Shown: positions 19,767 through 28,842, counted from the first letter of the stretch. The stretch is DNA of 64,000 nt from Phycicoccus sp. Soil748 (GCF_001428025.1 NZ_LMSC01000002.1:116293-180292), one strand, 5' to 3'. The notes: a model not told the origin generated them from the sequence alone. Numbers and translations are program-made.

Positions 19767-20408
19767 GTGAGTGACGCGGAGGTCGGCGCACCCCGCCGCG
19801 GTCGTCCCGGGCACGACCAGGAGGCGGTGCTGCGCAAGGCCGTCGACCTGTTCATCGAGCAGGGCTACGACGGCACCAGCATGGGCGACCTCGCGCGCGC
19901 CCTCGGCTTCAGCAAGTCGGCCATCTACCACCACGTGCCCAGCAAGACGCACCTGTTGTCCCAGGCCCTCGACGAGGCCCTCGACGGGCTCACGGAGGTC
20001 CTCGACGAGGCGAGCCGCGAGAAGGCGGGCACGACGGCGTACGAGCGCCTGCGGCGAGCGGTGCGACGCAGCGTCGAGGTGCTCGTGGACCACCAGCCGG
20101 CGGTCACGCTGCTCCTGCGGGTGCGGGGCAACAGCGAGGTCGAGGTGGCTGCCCTGCGCCGCCGCCGTGACCTCGACGCCCGGTTCGCGGCGCTCGTGCG
20201 GGAGGCCGTCGACGAGGGGTCGCTGCGCTCCGACGTCTCCCCGGTGCTGGTGAGCCGCCTGCTCTTCGGCATGGTCAACTCGCTCGTGGAGTGGCACCGG
20301 CCGGGCGGCACCGTCGACGCCGCCCAGCTCTCGGACGCGATCACCACCATCGCGTTCGACGGGCTCGCCCTGGTGCCCGCCGACCGTGGGTCAGCTCACC
20401 AGTCGTAG
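19767..20408 (+). CDS. paaR: TetR family regulator, probable PaaR
   Basis: The 213-residue TetR-type repressor has an N-terminal helix-turn-helix near residues 16-60 (AVDLFIEQGYDGTSMGDLAR, then FSKSAIYHHVPSK). The C-terminal ligand domain resembles those of acyl-CoA-responsive TetR proteins. It converges on and slightly overlaps the last gene of the paa operon. A TetR-type palindrome upstream of paaA is its likely target, and phenylacetyl-CoA would be the expected inducer by analogy with Corynebacterium PaaR. That assignment rests on context. Start is GTG at 19767. Confidence 0.75.
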   Translation: MSDAEVGAPRRGRPGHDQEAVLRKAVDLFIEQGYDGTSMGDLARALGFSKSAIYHHVPSKTHLLSQALDEALDGLTEVLDEASREKAGTTAYERLRRAVRRSVEVLVDHQPAVTLLLRVRGNSEVEVAALRRRRDLDARFAALVREAVDEGSLRSDVSPVLVSRLLFGMVNSLVEWHRPGGTVDAAQLSDAITTIAFDGLALVPADRGSAHQS

Positions 20409-21280
20409 AAGCCACGCCCGGTCTTGCGGCCGAGCTCGCCGGCAGCGACCTTGTCGCGCAGCACCTGCGGCGGCTCGAAGCGCGGACCGAGCTCGCGGGT
20501 GAGGTGCTCGGCGATCGCCAGCCGCACGTCGAGCCCGACGATGTCGGTGGTGCGCAGCGGACCGACGGGGTGCCGGTAGCCCAGCGTCATGGCGGTGTCG
20601 ATGTCCTGCGCCGAGGCGACACCCTCCTGCACCATGCGCATGGCCTCGAGCGCGATGGCCACACCGAGGCGGCTGCTCGCGAACCCCGGGGAGTCCTGCA
20701 CGGTGATCGCCGTCTTGCCCAGTGCCGTGACCCAGCCCCGGGCCTGCTCGACGAGGTCGTCGCCGGTCTGCTCGCCCACCACGACCTCCACGAGGTCGCT
20801 GGCCGGCACGGGGTTGAAGAAGTGCAGCCCGATGAACCGCTCGGGCGCCTTCAAGCCGGCAGCGATGCCGCTCACCGACAGGGAGCTCGTGTTGGTGGCG
20901 AGCACGGCTCCGGGCGCGACGCGCTCGGCCCGGCGCAGCACCTCGAGCTTGAGGTCGGTGTCCTCGGGCACCGCCTCGACGACGAGCCCGGCGCCGGCCA
21001 GGTCGTCGGCAGCGGTGGTCACGTTGAGGCGGCCGAGCGCCTCGTCCACGGTCGAGGTGAGGAGGCCGCGCTCGGCGGCGCGCCCGACGCTGGTGACGAC
21101 ACGGGCGCGGGCGGCTTCGGCGGCGGCTTCGTCGTTCTCGACCACCACGACGCGGGGCCCGCGGACGAGGAACGCGTGGGCGATCCCGGCGCCCATGCGG
21201 CCCCCGCCGAGGACGCCGACGACCTCGGGCAGGTCGGCGGGTGCGGAGTCGGTGACGTCGGTCTGGTCGTGCGCGGTCAT
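20396..21280 (-). CDS. paaH: 3-hydroxyacyl-CoA dehydrogenase (PaaH-type)
   Basis: The 294-residue protein has the NAD motif VGVLGGGRMGAGIAHAF near residues 22-38 and the family block ATNTSSLSVSGIAAGL, then RFIGLHFFNPVP containing the catalytic His, and PGFASSRLGVAIALEAMRM. In the phenylacetate pathway it would oxidise 3-hydroxyadipyl-CoA to 3-oxoadipyl-CoA. It is the last gene of the paa operon, one base after the thiolase stop. A general beta-oxidation role is the alternative. Confidence 0.88.
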   Translation of the reverse strand: MTAHDQTDVTDSAPADLPEVVGVLGGGRMGAGIAHAFLVRGPRVVVVENDEAAAEAARARVVTSVGRAAERGLLTSTVDEALGRLNVTTAADDLAGAGLVVEAVPEDTDLKLEVLRRAERVAPGAVLATNTSSLSVSGIAAGLKAPERFIGLHFFNPVPASDLVEVVVGEQTGDDLVEQARGWVTALGKTAITVQDSPGFASSRLGVAIALEAMRMVQEGVASAQDIDTAMTLGYRHPVGPLRTTDIVGLDVRLAIAEHLTRELGPRFEPPQVLRDKVAAGELGRKTGRGFYDW

Positions 21281-21281
21281 G

Positions 21282-22460
21282 TCAGGCCCTCTCGACCAGG
21301 AGTGCGGCGCCCTGGCCCACGCCGACGCACAGGGTCGCCAACCCGCGGCGACCTCCTTCGCGCTCGAGCCGGCCGAGCAGGGTGAGCAGGATGCGGGTGC
21401 CCGAGGCGCCGAGCGGGTGGCCGAGCGCGATGGCACCGCCGTCGGCGTTGACGACCTCCTCGTCGAGACCGAGGTCGCGGATGCAGGCGAGCGACTGCGA
21501 CGCGAACGCCTCGTTGAGCTCGACGGCGTCGAGGTCCCCGACGGACCAGCCGGCCCGGTCCAGGGCCTTGTGCGTGGCCGGCACGGGGCCGATGCCCATG
21601 ACCTCGGGCGCCACCCCGGCGCTCGCCGACGCGACGAGGCGGGCGCGCGGCTGCAGGCCGTGGCGGGCGACGAACGCCTCGCTGGCCACGACGACCGCAG
21701 CGGCACCGTCGTTGAGCGAGCTGGCGTTGCCGGCGGTCACCAGGCCCTGCGGGTGGTTGACCGGGCGGAGCTTCGCGAGGCGCTCGAGCGAGGTGTCGGC
21801 ACGTGGCCCCTCGTCGACGGAGAACTCACCGTCGCCCACCGGGACCGCGACGATCTCGTCGGCGAAGCGTCCCGCCGCGATGGCCGCCACCGCCCGCTGG
21901 TGCGACCGCAGGGCGAACGCGTCGAGCTCGTCGCGCGTCAGCCCCCAGCGCTCGGCGACGACCTCGGCGGTCTGCGGCATCGACAGCGTCGTGTCGGCGT
22001 CGAACCTCGGGTTGGTGAAGCGCCAGCCGATCGAGGTGTCGAACGTCGCGCCCGGGCGGGCAAAGGCCTTCGTCGGCTTCTCGGTGACCCACGGCGCGCG
22101 CGTCATCGACTCGACCCCGCCGGCGACCACGAGGTCGGCGTCGCCCGAGGCGACCATCTGGCGGGCCGTCGCGACGGCGGTCAGGCCGGAGGCACAGAGC
22201 CGGTTGACCGTGAACCCCGGCACCGACTGCGGCAGCCCGGCGAGCAGCAGCGCCATGCGGGCGACGTTGCGGTTGTCCTCACCCGCCTGGTTGGCGGCGC
22301 CGAGGACCACCTCGTCGACCAGCTCGGGGTCGACGCCGGCACGCTGCACGGCCTCGCGCACCACGAGGGCCGCGAGGTCGTCGGGACGCACGGTCGCCAG
22401 CCCGCCGGCATACCGGCCGATCGGGGTGCGGGCTCCGTCGAGGAGGAAGGCCTCGGTCAC
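21282..22460 (-). CDS. paaJ: Acetyl-CoA acyltransferase (3-oxoadipyl-CoA thiolase, PaaJ/PcaF type)
   Basis: The 392-residue thiolase has its nucleophilic Cys in VNRLCASGLTAV near residue 90. The second signature is NEAFASQSL, and GGAIALGHPLGASGTR with the catalytic His and GVGQGAALL complete the set. It begins TEAFLLDGARTPIGRY, as in PcaF/PaaJ. By position it would cleave 3-oxoadipyl-CoA into succinyl-CoA and acetyl-CoA. The GTG at 22460 is the only conserved start. Confidence 0.9.
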   Translation of the reverse strand: MTEAFLLDGARTPIGRYAGGLATVRPDDLAALVVREAVQRAGVDPELVDEVVLGAANQAGEDNRNVARMALLLAGLPQSVPGFTVNRLCASGLTAVATARQMVASGDADLVVAGGVESMTRAPWVTEKPTKAFARPGATFDTSIGWRFTNPRFDADTTLSMPQTAEVVAERWGLTRDELDAFALRSHQRAVAAIAAGRFADEIVAVPVGDGEFSVDEGPRADTSLERLAKLRPVNHPQGLVTAGNASSLNDGAAAVVVASEAFVARHGLQPRARLVASASAGVAPEVMGIGPVPATHKALDRAGWSVGDLDAVELNEAFASQSLACIRDLGLDEEVVNADGGAIALGHPLGASGTRILLTLLGRLEREGGRRGLATLCVGVGQGAALLVERA

Positions 22461-22509
22461 AGGGGTGCTCCTTGGCGGGGTGGGTGCGTGGTGGGCGGGG
22501 AGGGGAAGG

Positions 22510-23610
22510 TCAGGCGTCGAAGTCGACGGTGACGGTGTCGCTGACGGGGTGGCTCTGGCAGGTGAGGACGAAGCCCTGCTCCACCTCGCGCTGCTCGAGG
22601 GCGTAGTTGCGGCGCATGTCGACCTCACCCTCGCGCACCAGGGCGCGGCAGGTGCCGCAGACGCCGCCCTTGCAGGCGAACGGCACGTCCGTGCGGGTCG
22701 CTTGGGCGGAGTCGAGTATGGAGCGTCCGCGCGGCATGGGGGTGGTCGAGCTGACGCCGTCGAGGACGACCGTGACGTCGCTGGTCTCACCCTCGACGAC
22801 CGCGTCGGCCCGGTGCAGCTCCGGCGGCGGCTCGTCGACGTAGAACAGCTCGAAGTGGACCTTGTCGGCGGGGACGTCGAGCTCGATGAGCACCTCGCGG
22901 GCCGACTCGATCATCGCCAGCGGTCCGCAGAGCCAGACGTGGTCGACGTCGTGGACGGGCACGAGGACGTCGAAGAGCCGGCGCAGGCGGTCGGCGTCGA
23001 GGCGCCCGGAGAACAGCTCGACGTCGCGGGGCTCGCGGGACAGCACGTGCACGAGCTGGAAGCGGCTGCCGTGGCGGTTCTTGAGGTCGGCGAGCTCCTC
23101 GGCGAACATCACCGACGCCGTCGTGCGGTTGCCGTAGAGGAGGGTCACCTCGGTCTCGGGGTTGGCGAGCACGGTGCTCGCGATCGACAGCATCGGCGTG
23201 ATGCCGGACCCCGCCGCGATGCACAGGTGTCGCCCGCCCTCGTCGGGGTCGGCGCGGAACGTGCCGTGCGGCGTCTGCACCTCGACCTCGTCGCCGGGGC
23301 GCAGCTCGTGCAGCAACCACTGGGAGAACAGGCCGCCCGGGATCTCACGCACGCCGATGCGAGGACGGTCACCGACGGTGGCACAGATGGAGTAGGTGCG
23401 GCGGTGCTCGACGCCGTCGACGTAGCGGCGCAGGGTCAGGGACTGTCCGGCGGCGAAGGCGTAGGCCTCGGCAAGATCGCCCGGGACCTCGAACGAGACG
23501 GCGGCAGCGTCGTCGGTCAACGGCTCGACGCTGTGGACGGTGAGGGTGTGGAACGTGGGGGCGGCGCGGCGGGGCTTCTTGAGCAGCAGCGAGGGGGCGG
23601 CCGAGGTCAC
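22510..23610 (-). CDS. paaE: Phenylacetyl-CoA epoxidase reductase subunit
   Basis: The 366-residue flavoprotein transfers electrons from NADPH to the PaaAC oxygenase. The N-terminal FAD domain has RRTYSICA near residues 70-77, and the NAD(P) domain has GSGITPMLSIASTVL. A C-terminal plant-type [2Fe-2S] domain has CKGGVCGTC and a final Cys in FVLTCQSHP. GTG at 23610 directly follows the paaD stop. Confidence 0.93.
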   Translation of the reverse strand: MTSAAPSLLLKKPRRAAPTFHTLTVHSVEPLTDDAAAVSFEVPGDLAEAYAFAAGQSLTLRRYVDGVEHRRTYSICATVGDRPRIGVREIPGGLFSQWLLHELRPGDEVEVQTPHGTFRADPDEGGRHLCIAAGSGITPMLSIASTVLANPETEVTLLYGNRTTASVMFAEELADLKNRHGSRFQLVHVLSREPRDVELFSGRLDADRLRRLFDVLVPVHDVDHVWLCGPLAMIESAREVLIELDVPADKVHFELFYVDEPPPELHRADAVVEGETSDVTVVLDGVSSTTPMPRGRSILDSAQATRTDVPFACKGGVCGTCRALVREGEVDMRRNYALEQREVEQGFVLTCQSHPVSDTVTVDFDA

Positions 23611-24144
23611 TCAGATCTCCTTGACGTGCTCGAAGGGCTCGAGGCAGCTGGTGCACCGGTAGAGCGCCTTGCAGGCCGTGGGCCCGAACTCAGAGGTCAG
23701 CTCGGTGTGCGCGGAACCGCAACGGGGACAGGCGATCTCGCGCCGTGTGGGCATCAGGGACAGGGCGACCGGGCCATTGCGGGCAGGCGCTCGACCGGGC
23801 GCGGACAGGCCGTGCTCGGCCAGGGAGCGGCGGCCGCGCTCGGTGATCCAGTCGCTCGACCACGCGGGGGTCAGGGAGACCCGGACCGTGGCACCAGGCA
23901 GGCCGGCGTCCTGCAGCGAGCGGACGAGGTCGTCGCGCATCGTGGCCATGGCCGGGCACCCGGTGTAGGTGGGCGTGATCGAGACGATGACGTGCCCGCG
24001 CTCGTCGACCTCCACCGCGCGCAGGACGCCGAGGTCCTCCAGCGTCAGCATCGGCATCTCGGGGTCGGTCACGGTACGCGCGACGGCAAAGGCCTTGTCC
24101 TGCAGCGCCGCTCGGTCGACGGCGGTGGTCGTCGACACCGTCAC
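23611..24144 (-). CDS. paaD: Phenylacetyl-CoA epoxidase maturation protein PaaD
   Basis: The 177-residue protein has an N-terminal MIP18/DUF59 domain (VTDPEMPMLTLEDLGVLR, then TPTYTGCPAM near residue 58). A C-terminal zinc-ribbon-like segment has CPRCGS and CTSC. The family is needed for iron or Fe-S assembly of the epoxidase. The GTG at 24144 overlaps the paaC stop as GTGA; the adjacent GTG at 24147 is an equal alternative. Confidence 0.9.
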   Translation of the reverse strand: MTVSTTTAVDRAALQDKAFAVARTVTDPEMPMLTLEDLGVLRAVEVDERGHVIVSITPTYTGCPAMATMRDDLVRSLQDAGLPGATVRVSLTPAWSSDWITERGRRSLAEHGLSAPGRAPARNGPVALSLMPTRREIACPRCGSAHTELTSEFGPTACKALYRCTSCLEPFEHVKEI

Positions 24145-25100
24145 CACCGGCCCATCGGGTGGGCACGCGCGACCACCTGCATCTCCGCGAGCAGCAGGCT
24201 CAGCGCCTCGGTGTGCAGGCCGTCACGGCCCTGCCGACCCTGCACACCGGCCAACGCAGCCTGGGTCGGCTGCTCGACGCCGCTGACGGCGAACACCTGG
24301 GCCAGCACCACGGCCACGTCGTCGGCCGTGGTGGCCGGGTCGACGCCGACGCCGGCCGCGGCGACCCGGCGCTCGACCTCGTGGGTCGCGAACAGCTCGG
24401 CCTGCAGCGGCCACACCACGGCCAGGGCGGCCTCGAGGCGCCGCCGGGACTCCTCGGTGCCCCGCGCGAGGGTCAGGAACCAGCGCCCCGCGTAGTCGCG
24501 GTGGTAGGTCAGCTCCTTCACGCCCTTGGCGGCAACGGCGGCCAGCACGTGGTCGCTGCTCGAGGCCAGGCGCTCGAGCAGCGCGAGCCGGGCGGTCGCG
24601 AGGACGAGGAGCTTGACGATGGTGACGGCGAAGTCGCCGTTGTCGGTCTCGACCAGCCGCACGTTGCGGAACTCGCCCGACTCGCGGAAGAACGCCAAGG
24701 CGTCCTCCGGCGGCACGGGCGACCCCTCGGGGAGCGCCGGGACCAGGGTCGGGTCGGCTGCCGCCGCGCGGGCCAGCAGCAGCCGCGCCTGCCCGAGCAG
24801 GTCGAGCGCGATGTTGGCCAGCGCGATGTCCTCCTCGAGGTCGGGCGCGCGGCTGGTCCACTGCGACAGCCGCTGCGAGGCGATGAGCGCGTCGTCGGCG
24901 AGCATCAGGCAGTAGGTGGCGAGGTCGCGGGCGTCGACGCCCTCGGGGATGGTCGTGTCGACGCCGGCGAGCGGGTCCTCGAAGTCGGTGCCGAAGGCCC
25001 AGTGCGACGGGTCGCCGCCGAGCAGCCCGTCGTAGACGGAGCCGTGGGCGTCGGAGGGGTCGGGGGCGGGGTGCGAGGCGGGCTCGACGTGGTCGGTCAT
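24141..25100 (-). CDS. paaC: Phenylacetyl-CoA epoxidase structural subunit PaaC
   Basis: The 319-residue ferritin-like subunit is catalytically silent and scaffolds PaaA. Recognisable segments are LADDALIASQRLSQW, LANIALDLLGQARLL near residue 95, and KELTYHRDYAGRWFLTLARG. The C-terminus ends LSLLLAEMQVVARAHPMGRW, typical of PaaC. ATG at 25100 is preferred over the adjacent GTG at 25103, leaving 7 bases from the paaB stop. Confidence 0.92.
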   Translation of the reverse strand: MTDHVEPASHPAPDPSDAHGSVYDGLLGGDPSHWAFGTDFEDPLAGVDTTIPEGVDARDLATYCLMLADDALIASQRLSQWTSRAPDLEEDIALANIALDLLGQARLLLARAAAADPTLVPALPEGSPVPPEDALAFFRESGEFRNVRLVETDNGDFAVTIVKLLVLATARLALLERLASSSDHVLAAVAAKGVKELTYHRDYAGRWFLTLARGTEESRRRLEAALAVVWPLQAELFATHEVERRVAAAGVGVDPATTADDVAVVLAQVFAVSGVEQPTQAALAGVQGRQGRDGLHTEALSLLLAEMQVVARAHPMGRW

Positions 25101-25107
25101 CACTGCC

Positions 25108-25446
25108 TCACATGTGGGGGACGTTGTCGGGGATCTCGTAGAACGTCGGGTGCCGGTAGACCTTGTCGTTGCTCGGCGCGAACATCGGGTCCTTCTCGTC
25201 CGGGCTCGACGCGGCGATGTCCTTCGACTGCACCACCCAGATGCTCACGCCCTCGTTGCGCCGCGTGTAGACGTCACGAGCGTGACGCAGCGCCATGTCG
25301 TCGTCGGCGGCGTGCAGGGAGCCGACGTGCACGTGGTTGAGCCCGCGCTTGCCGCGCACGAACACCTCGTACAGCGGCCACTCGGCCCGCACGCCCCCGG
25401 TCCCGCTGCCGGGCACGGCCTGCGAGGGGCCCTGTTCCGCGCTCAT
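25108..25446 (-). CDS. paaB: Phenylacetyl-CoA epoxidase subunit PaaB
   Basis: The 112-residue small subunit is required for the PaaABCE complex. It contains [20 protein letters not shown] near residues 22-41 and the conserved ending [14 protein letters not shown]. The ATG at 25446 overlaps the paaA stop by four bases. The N-terminal 20 residues are Gly/Ser/Pro-rich. Confidence 0.93.
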   Translation of the reverse strand: MSAEQGPSQAVPGSGTGGVRAEWPLYEVFVRGKRGLNHVHVGSLHAADDDMALRHARDVYTRRNEGVSIWVVQSKDIAASSPDEKDPMFAPSNDKVYRHPTFYEIPDNVPHM

Positions 25447-26411
25447 GCGGCACCCCCGGCGGTCGCCATGGCGGCCTGCTTCGCGGCGTACGCGGTGGCG
25501 GCCTCGCGCACCCACGCACCGTCCTCGTGCGCCTTGCGGCGGTGGGCGATCCGCTGGGTGTTGCACGGGCCGTTGCCCTTGACGACCTGCATGAACTCGT
25601 CCCAGTCGGGCTGGCCGAAGTCGTGGTGGCCGCGCTCGGGGTTCCAGCGCAGCTCGGGGTCGGGGAAGGTCACGCCCAGCGCCTGCGCCTGCGGCACCGA
25701 CATGTCGACGAACCGCTGGCGCAGGTCGTCGTTGCTGTTGCGCTTGATGCCCCACGCCATCGACTGCGCCGAGTTGGGCGACTCGTCGTCCGGCGGCCCG
25801 AACATCATCAGCGCCGGCCACCAGAAGCGGTTGACCGACTCCTGCACCATCGCCCGCTGCTCGTCGGTGCCGCGCATCATCGTCATGAGCAGCTCGTAGC
25901 CCTGCCGCTGGTGGAAGGACTCCTCCTTGCAGATGCGGATCATCGCGCGGCCGTAGGGGCCGAACGACGTGCGGCACAGCGGCACCTGGTTGCAGATCGC
26001 GGCACCGTCGACGAGCCAGCCGATGGTGCCCACGTCGGCGTAGGTCAGCGTCGGGTAGTTGAAGATCGAGGAGTACTTCTGGGCCCCCGAGATGAGCTTC
26101 TCGGTGAGCTCGCCGCGGCTGACCCCGAGGGTCTCGCAGGCGGAGTACAGGTAGAGCCCGTGGCCCGCCTCGTCCTGCACCTTCGCGAGCAGGATCGCCT
26201 TGCGGCGCAACGAGGGAGCGCGTCCGATCCAGCTGCCCTCGGGCTGCATGCCGATGATCTCGGAGTGCGCGTGCTGGGCGACCTGGCGGACCAGCGTCCG
26301 GCGGTAGCCCTCGGGCATCCAGTCACGCGGCTCGATCCGGTCGCCGTGCCCGATGGTCGCGTCGAAGCCGGCCTGCAGCGGGTCGGTGCCTGCGGTGTCG
26401 GTGGCGGTCAT
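25443..26411 (-). CDS. paaA: Phenylacetyl-CoA epoxidase catalytic subunit PaaA
   Basis: The 322-residue ferritin-like di-iron oxygenase converts phenylacetyl-CoA to the ring-1,2-epoxide. Di-iron ligand motifs are visible: HAHSEIIG near residue 48, [15 protein letters not shown] near residue 76, and the second pair in [12 protein letters not shown] near residue 160. The end has [20 protein letters not shown]. The ATG at 26411 follows GGAGG by 4 bases. First gene of the operon paaA-B-C-D-E-thiolase-dehydrogenase; the CoA ligase and ring-opening genes are not in this window. Confidence 0.95.
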   Translation of the reverse strand: MTATDTAGTDPLQAGFDATIGHGDRIEPRDWMPEGYRRTLVRQVAQHAHSEIIGMQPEGSWIGRAPSLRRKAILLAKVQDEAGHGLYLYSACETLGVSRGELTEKLISGAQKYSSIFNYPTLTYADVGTIGWLVDGAAICNQVPLCRTSFGPYGRAMIRICKEESFHQRQGYELLMTMMRGTDEQRAMVQESVNRFWWPALMMFGPPDDESPNSAQSMAWGIKRNSNDDLRQRFVDMSVPQAQALGVTFPDPELRWNPERGHHDFGQPDWDEFMQVVKGNGPCNTQRIAHRRKAHEDGAWVREAATAYAAKQAAMATAGGAA

Positions 26412-26461
26412 GCGTCCTCCACGGGGCTGGTGACGGGGCTGGAGTCGGGGCGCGCAGCCAA

Positions 26462-26483
26462 TTACTGACCGAACGGTTGGTAA
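26462..26483. promoter_or_regulatory. Candidate PaaR operator upstream of paaA
   Basis: TTACTGACCGAACGGTTGGT plus AA forms a near-perfect palindrome centred at 26472/26473. It resembles the ACTnACCG...CGGTnAGT type site known for PaaR of Corynebacterium but with a shorter centre. It lies 51 bases upstream of the paaA ATG, where a repressor would block transcription. Confidence 0.7.
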
Positions 26484-26557
26484 TAGTTTCTCAGGGTGTG
26501 CCCACCCTTGGCAACCACGGCGTGCCCCCAACAGCCGGCCCACGTCGCACCCGCCCC

Positions 26558-26620
26558 CTGAGTGAGCGCGGAATGTCGATTCGCGGACGCCATACCGACA
26601 CTTCGCGCTCACTGAACGGG
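26558..26620. repeat. Extragenic palindrome, copy 2
   Basis: The right arm (26594-26613) contains ACCGACACTTCGCGCTCACT, nearly identical to copy 1 at 16641-16699. The left arm begins AGTGAGCGCGGAATGTCG and is slightly degenerate. It lies between the paaA promoter region and the 3' end of the SDR-TspO gene. Confidence 0.7.
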
Positions 26621-26690
26621 GTGAGGAGAGTCGGCACAGGCCCGCGGAGTCTGCCTTGGAGGGCCTGCGCGGGTAGGGCCCGCGGGAGGG

Positions 26691-28115
26691 TCAGCGGCGG
26701 CGGCCCCGCCGGTTCTTGGCGGCGATCGTGCCGGACAGCACCGTCGCGAACCCGCACCAGGCGGCGTACGCCCCGACGGCCACGGCCTTGCCTCGCCCGG
26801 CTGCGCCCGCGCGGCGTGCGAGGTCGGCCGAGGAGAGGGTGAGGACCGCGCACTCGGCGGTCGCGAGCCAGGGGCGCTTCGCGCGGAAGAACAAGCCCGT
26901 CCAGGCGGTGTTGAGCGCCATGTTGAGGGCCAGGGCCTGCTCGAGCTGCCTTGCCTCGTCCTCGCGGCCCGACTCGGCGAGGTAGGAGGAGGACACGGCG
27001 CTGACCAGGGCGACGTCGGCGTACAGGCCGGTCCAGACGACGGGGAACGCCGCCGGCGGCGGCTCCCACGAGGGCTTGTCGAGCTTGCGGTACCAGCGTG
27101 AGGCCGGGTCGGTGAGGACCGAGCCGGTGACGGCGGCCGCCCCGACCATGGCGCTCGTGCGGGCGAGGGTACGGCGCCAACGGAACGGGTCGATGCCGCG
27201 GTTGGCGGCACGGATCGCGTCCTCGAAGGAGGTGCGTCCACCGGGCGGCGGACCGGTGACGTCGACGATGTCCTGCTCGCGACACACCGCCTCGTGCACG
27301 AGGCTGCCGATCAGCGGCCGGCCGATGCCGCGGGAGATGGGGGTGACGATGTCGATCCACAGCCCGGCGAGGCGCGGTGTGAGGACGGGCACGGTGGTGA
27401 TGAAGCGACGCCCCAGCCCGACGATCTCGGCGTAGCGCTGCATCATCTCGGCGTAGGTGAGGACCTCGGGGCCACCGATGTCGAACGTCCGGTTGACCTC
27501 TGGCCCCATCTCGGCAGAGCCGGCGAGGTAGTGGACGACGTCGTCGACCGCGATCGGCTGGATCCGGTTGCGGAGCCAGCGGGGCGCGACCACGGCCGGC
27601 AGCCGCTCGGTGAGGTGGCGCAGCATGTCGAACGACGCCGAGCCGTCCCCGAGCACGATCCCCGCCTGGAGCACGGTGGCGGGCACGGTGCCGGCCAGGA
27701 AGATGTCGCCGACCTCGACCCGTGAGGCCAGGTGGTCGGAGAGCCGGCCCTCCGGGTGCAGGCCGCTGAGGTAGACCACCCGGCCCACCCCGGCGTCGGC
27801 CGCGGCCTGGGCGAAGGTCCGGGCCATGGAGCGGTCGCGCTCCATGAAGTCGCCCTTGCCGTCCATCGAGTGCAGCAGGTAGTAGGCGACGTCGACACCC
27901 TGCATGGCGCGGCGGCAGTCCTCCGCGGAGGTCGCGTCGCCCTCGACCGCCTCCACGTCGTGGGCCCACGGCTTGCGGTCCAGGCCGCGGCGGCTGCGCG
28001 TGAGGACCCGCACCGTCCAGCCGCGCTCGAGCAGCGCCGGGACGAGGACGCCGCCCACGTAGCCGGTGGCGCCGGTGACCAGGACCGTGCGGGAGGTGCC
28101 GGAGGATGAGGGCAT
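26691..28115 (-). CDS. Fusion of SDR-type NAD(P)-binding domain and TspO/MBR membrane domain
   Basis: The 474-residue protein has two parts. Residues 1 to about 300 form an SDR/NmrA-like domain (VLVTGATGYVGGVLVPALLE near residues 11-30, VVYLSGL near 116). They are paralogous to the protein at 16767-17825. Residues about 325-470 form a TspO/MBR (tryptophan-rich sensory protein) domain: RWYRKLDKPSWEPPPAAFPV, then VWTGLY and LNMALNTAWTGLFF, with about five hydrophobic helices. TspO proteins bind porphyrins and act in oxygen, light or stress responses. It follows the CPBP gene by four bases and is probably co-transcribed with photolyase. The function of the fusion is unknown. Confidence 0.85.
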   Translation of the reverse strand: MPSSSGTSRTVLVTGATGYVGGVLVPALLERGWTVRVLTRSRRGLDRKPWAHDVEAVEGDATSAEDCRRAMQGVDVAYYLLHSMDGKGDFMERDRSMARTFAQAAADAGVGRVVYLSGLHPEGRLSDHLASRVEVGDIFLAGTVPATVLQAGIVLGDGSASFDMLRHLTERLPAVVAPRWLRNRIQPIAVDDVVHYLAGSAEMGPEVNRTFDIGGPEVLTYAEMMQRYAEIVGLGRRFITTVPVLTPRLAGLWIDIVTPISRGIGRPLIGSLVHEAVCREQDIVDVTGPPPGGRTSFEDAIRAANRGIDPFRWRRTLARTSAMVGAAAVTGSVLTDPASRWYRKLDKPSWEPPPAAFPVVWTGLYADVALVSAVSSSYLAESGREDEARQLEQALALNMALNTAWTGLFFRAKRPWLATAECAVLTLSSADLARRAGAAGRGKAVAVGAYAAWCGFATVLSGTIAAKNRRGRRR

Positions 28116-28119
28116 GCGA

Positions 28120-28842
28120 TCAGCTTCCTGACGAGAGGACGAGGGGGAGGAGCAGGAGCATCCCGAGGGACCACGTGAGGTGGGTGACCATCGGGCCGAG
28201 GATGCCGCCGGTGACCCGGCGCTGCAGGCCGGTGAGGACCCCGAGCAACGCGGCGGCCAGGACGAGCAGCGGTATCCCGGAGCCGACGGTCGTCAGGGCG
28301 TAGACGACGGTCGTGACGAGGACGGCGTGCCGTCGGCCGACGGCGGCGTACAGGGCGCCGCGGAAGTAGAGCTCCTCGGCGATGCCGTTGACGGCGGTGA
28401 TGGCCGCCACGAGGGACAGCGACCCGAGCCGGGCGTGGTCGAGCAGGTGGGTGACGGGGTCGCGCAGCGGGGGGATGTGCGCGATGACGAACCCGCCGAG
28501 CAGGAACACCGTGAGCAGGATCGCGCCCAGGGCCAGGGACTGCACCAGGGGCCGGGCGTCGCCGCCGGAGCGGGTGCGGGCGCGGCCGAGGTGCAGCGGT
28601 CCGGACACCAGCGCCCCGACGGTCCAGATGGCCGCCAGCGCGACGGTGGCGCCGTAGAACAGGGGGTCGCCCGGTGGGATGCGCAGCGCGAGCGTGAGCA
28701 CCGCGCTGCCGACGACGAGCGTGACCACGGCGACGACCCGGCGGCGGCGGAAGGCGGCGTCGGACTCGGTGTGGTCGCGGGGGACGGGGGTGACCAGGGC
28801 GGCCCGGACGAACGAGCGGACCTCGGCGACGGGGTCGATCAC
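28120..28842 (-). CDS. CPBP family intramembrane metalloprotease
   Basis: The 240-residue membrane protein has about seven hydrophobic segments. The CPBP (CAAX protease/bacteriocin-processing) motifs are present: EELYFRG near residue 150 and a later HLTW near residue 221. Another family block, GxxxAxxG, is seen as AAALLGVLTG. It is probably an integral-membrane protease, with substrate unknown. The GTG at 28842 overlaps the photolyase stop (GTGA), so the two are translationally coupled. Confidence 0.82.
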   Translation of the reverse strand: MIDPVAEVRSFVRAALVTPVPRDHTESDAAFRRRRVVAVVTLVVGSAVLTLALRIPPGDPLFYGATVALAAIWTVGALVSGPLHLGRARTRSGGDARPLVQSLALGAILLTVFLLGGFVIAHIPPLRDPVTHLLDHARLGSLSLVAAITAVNGIAEELYFRGALYAAVGRRHAVLVTTVVYALTTVGSGIPLLVLAAALLGVLTGLQRRVTGGILGPMVTHLTWSLGMLLLLPLVLSSGS

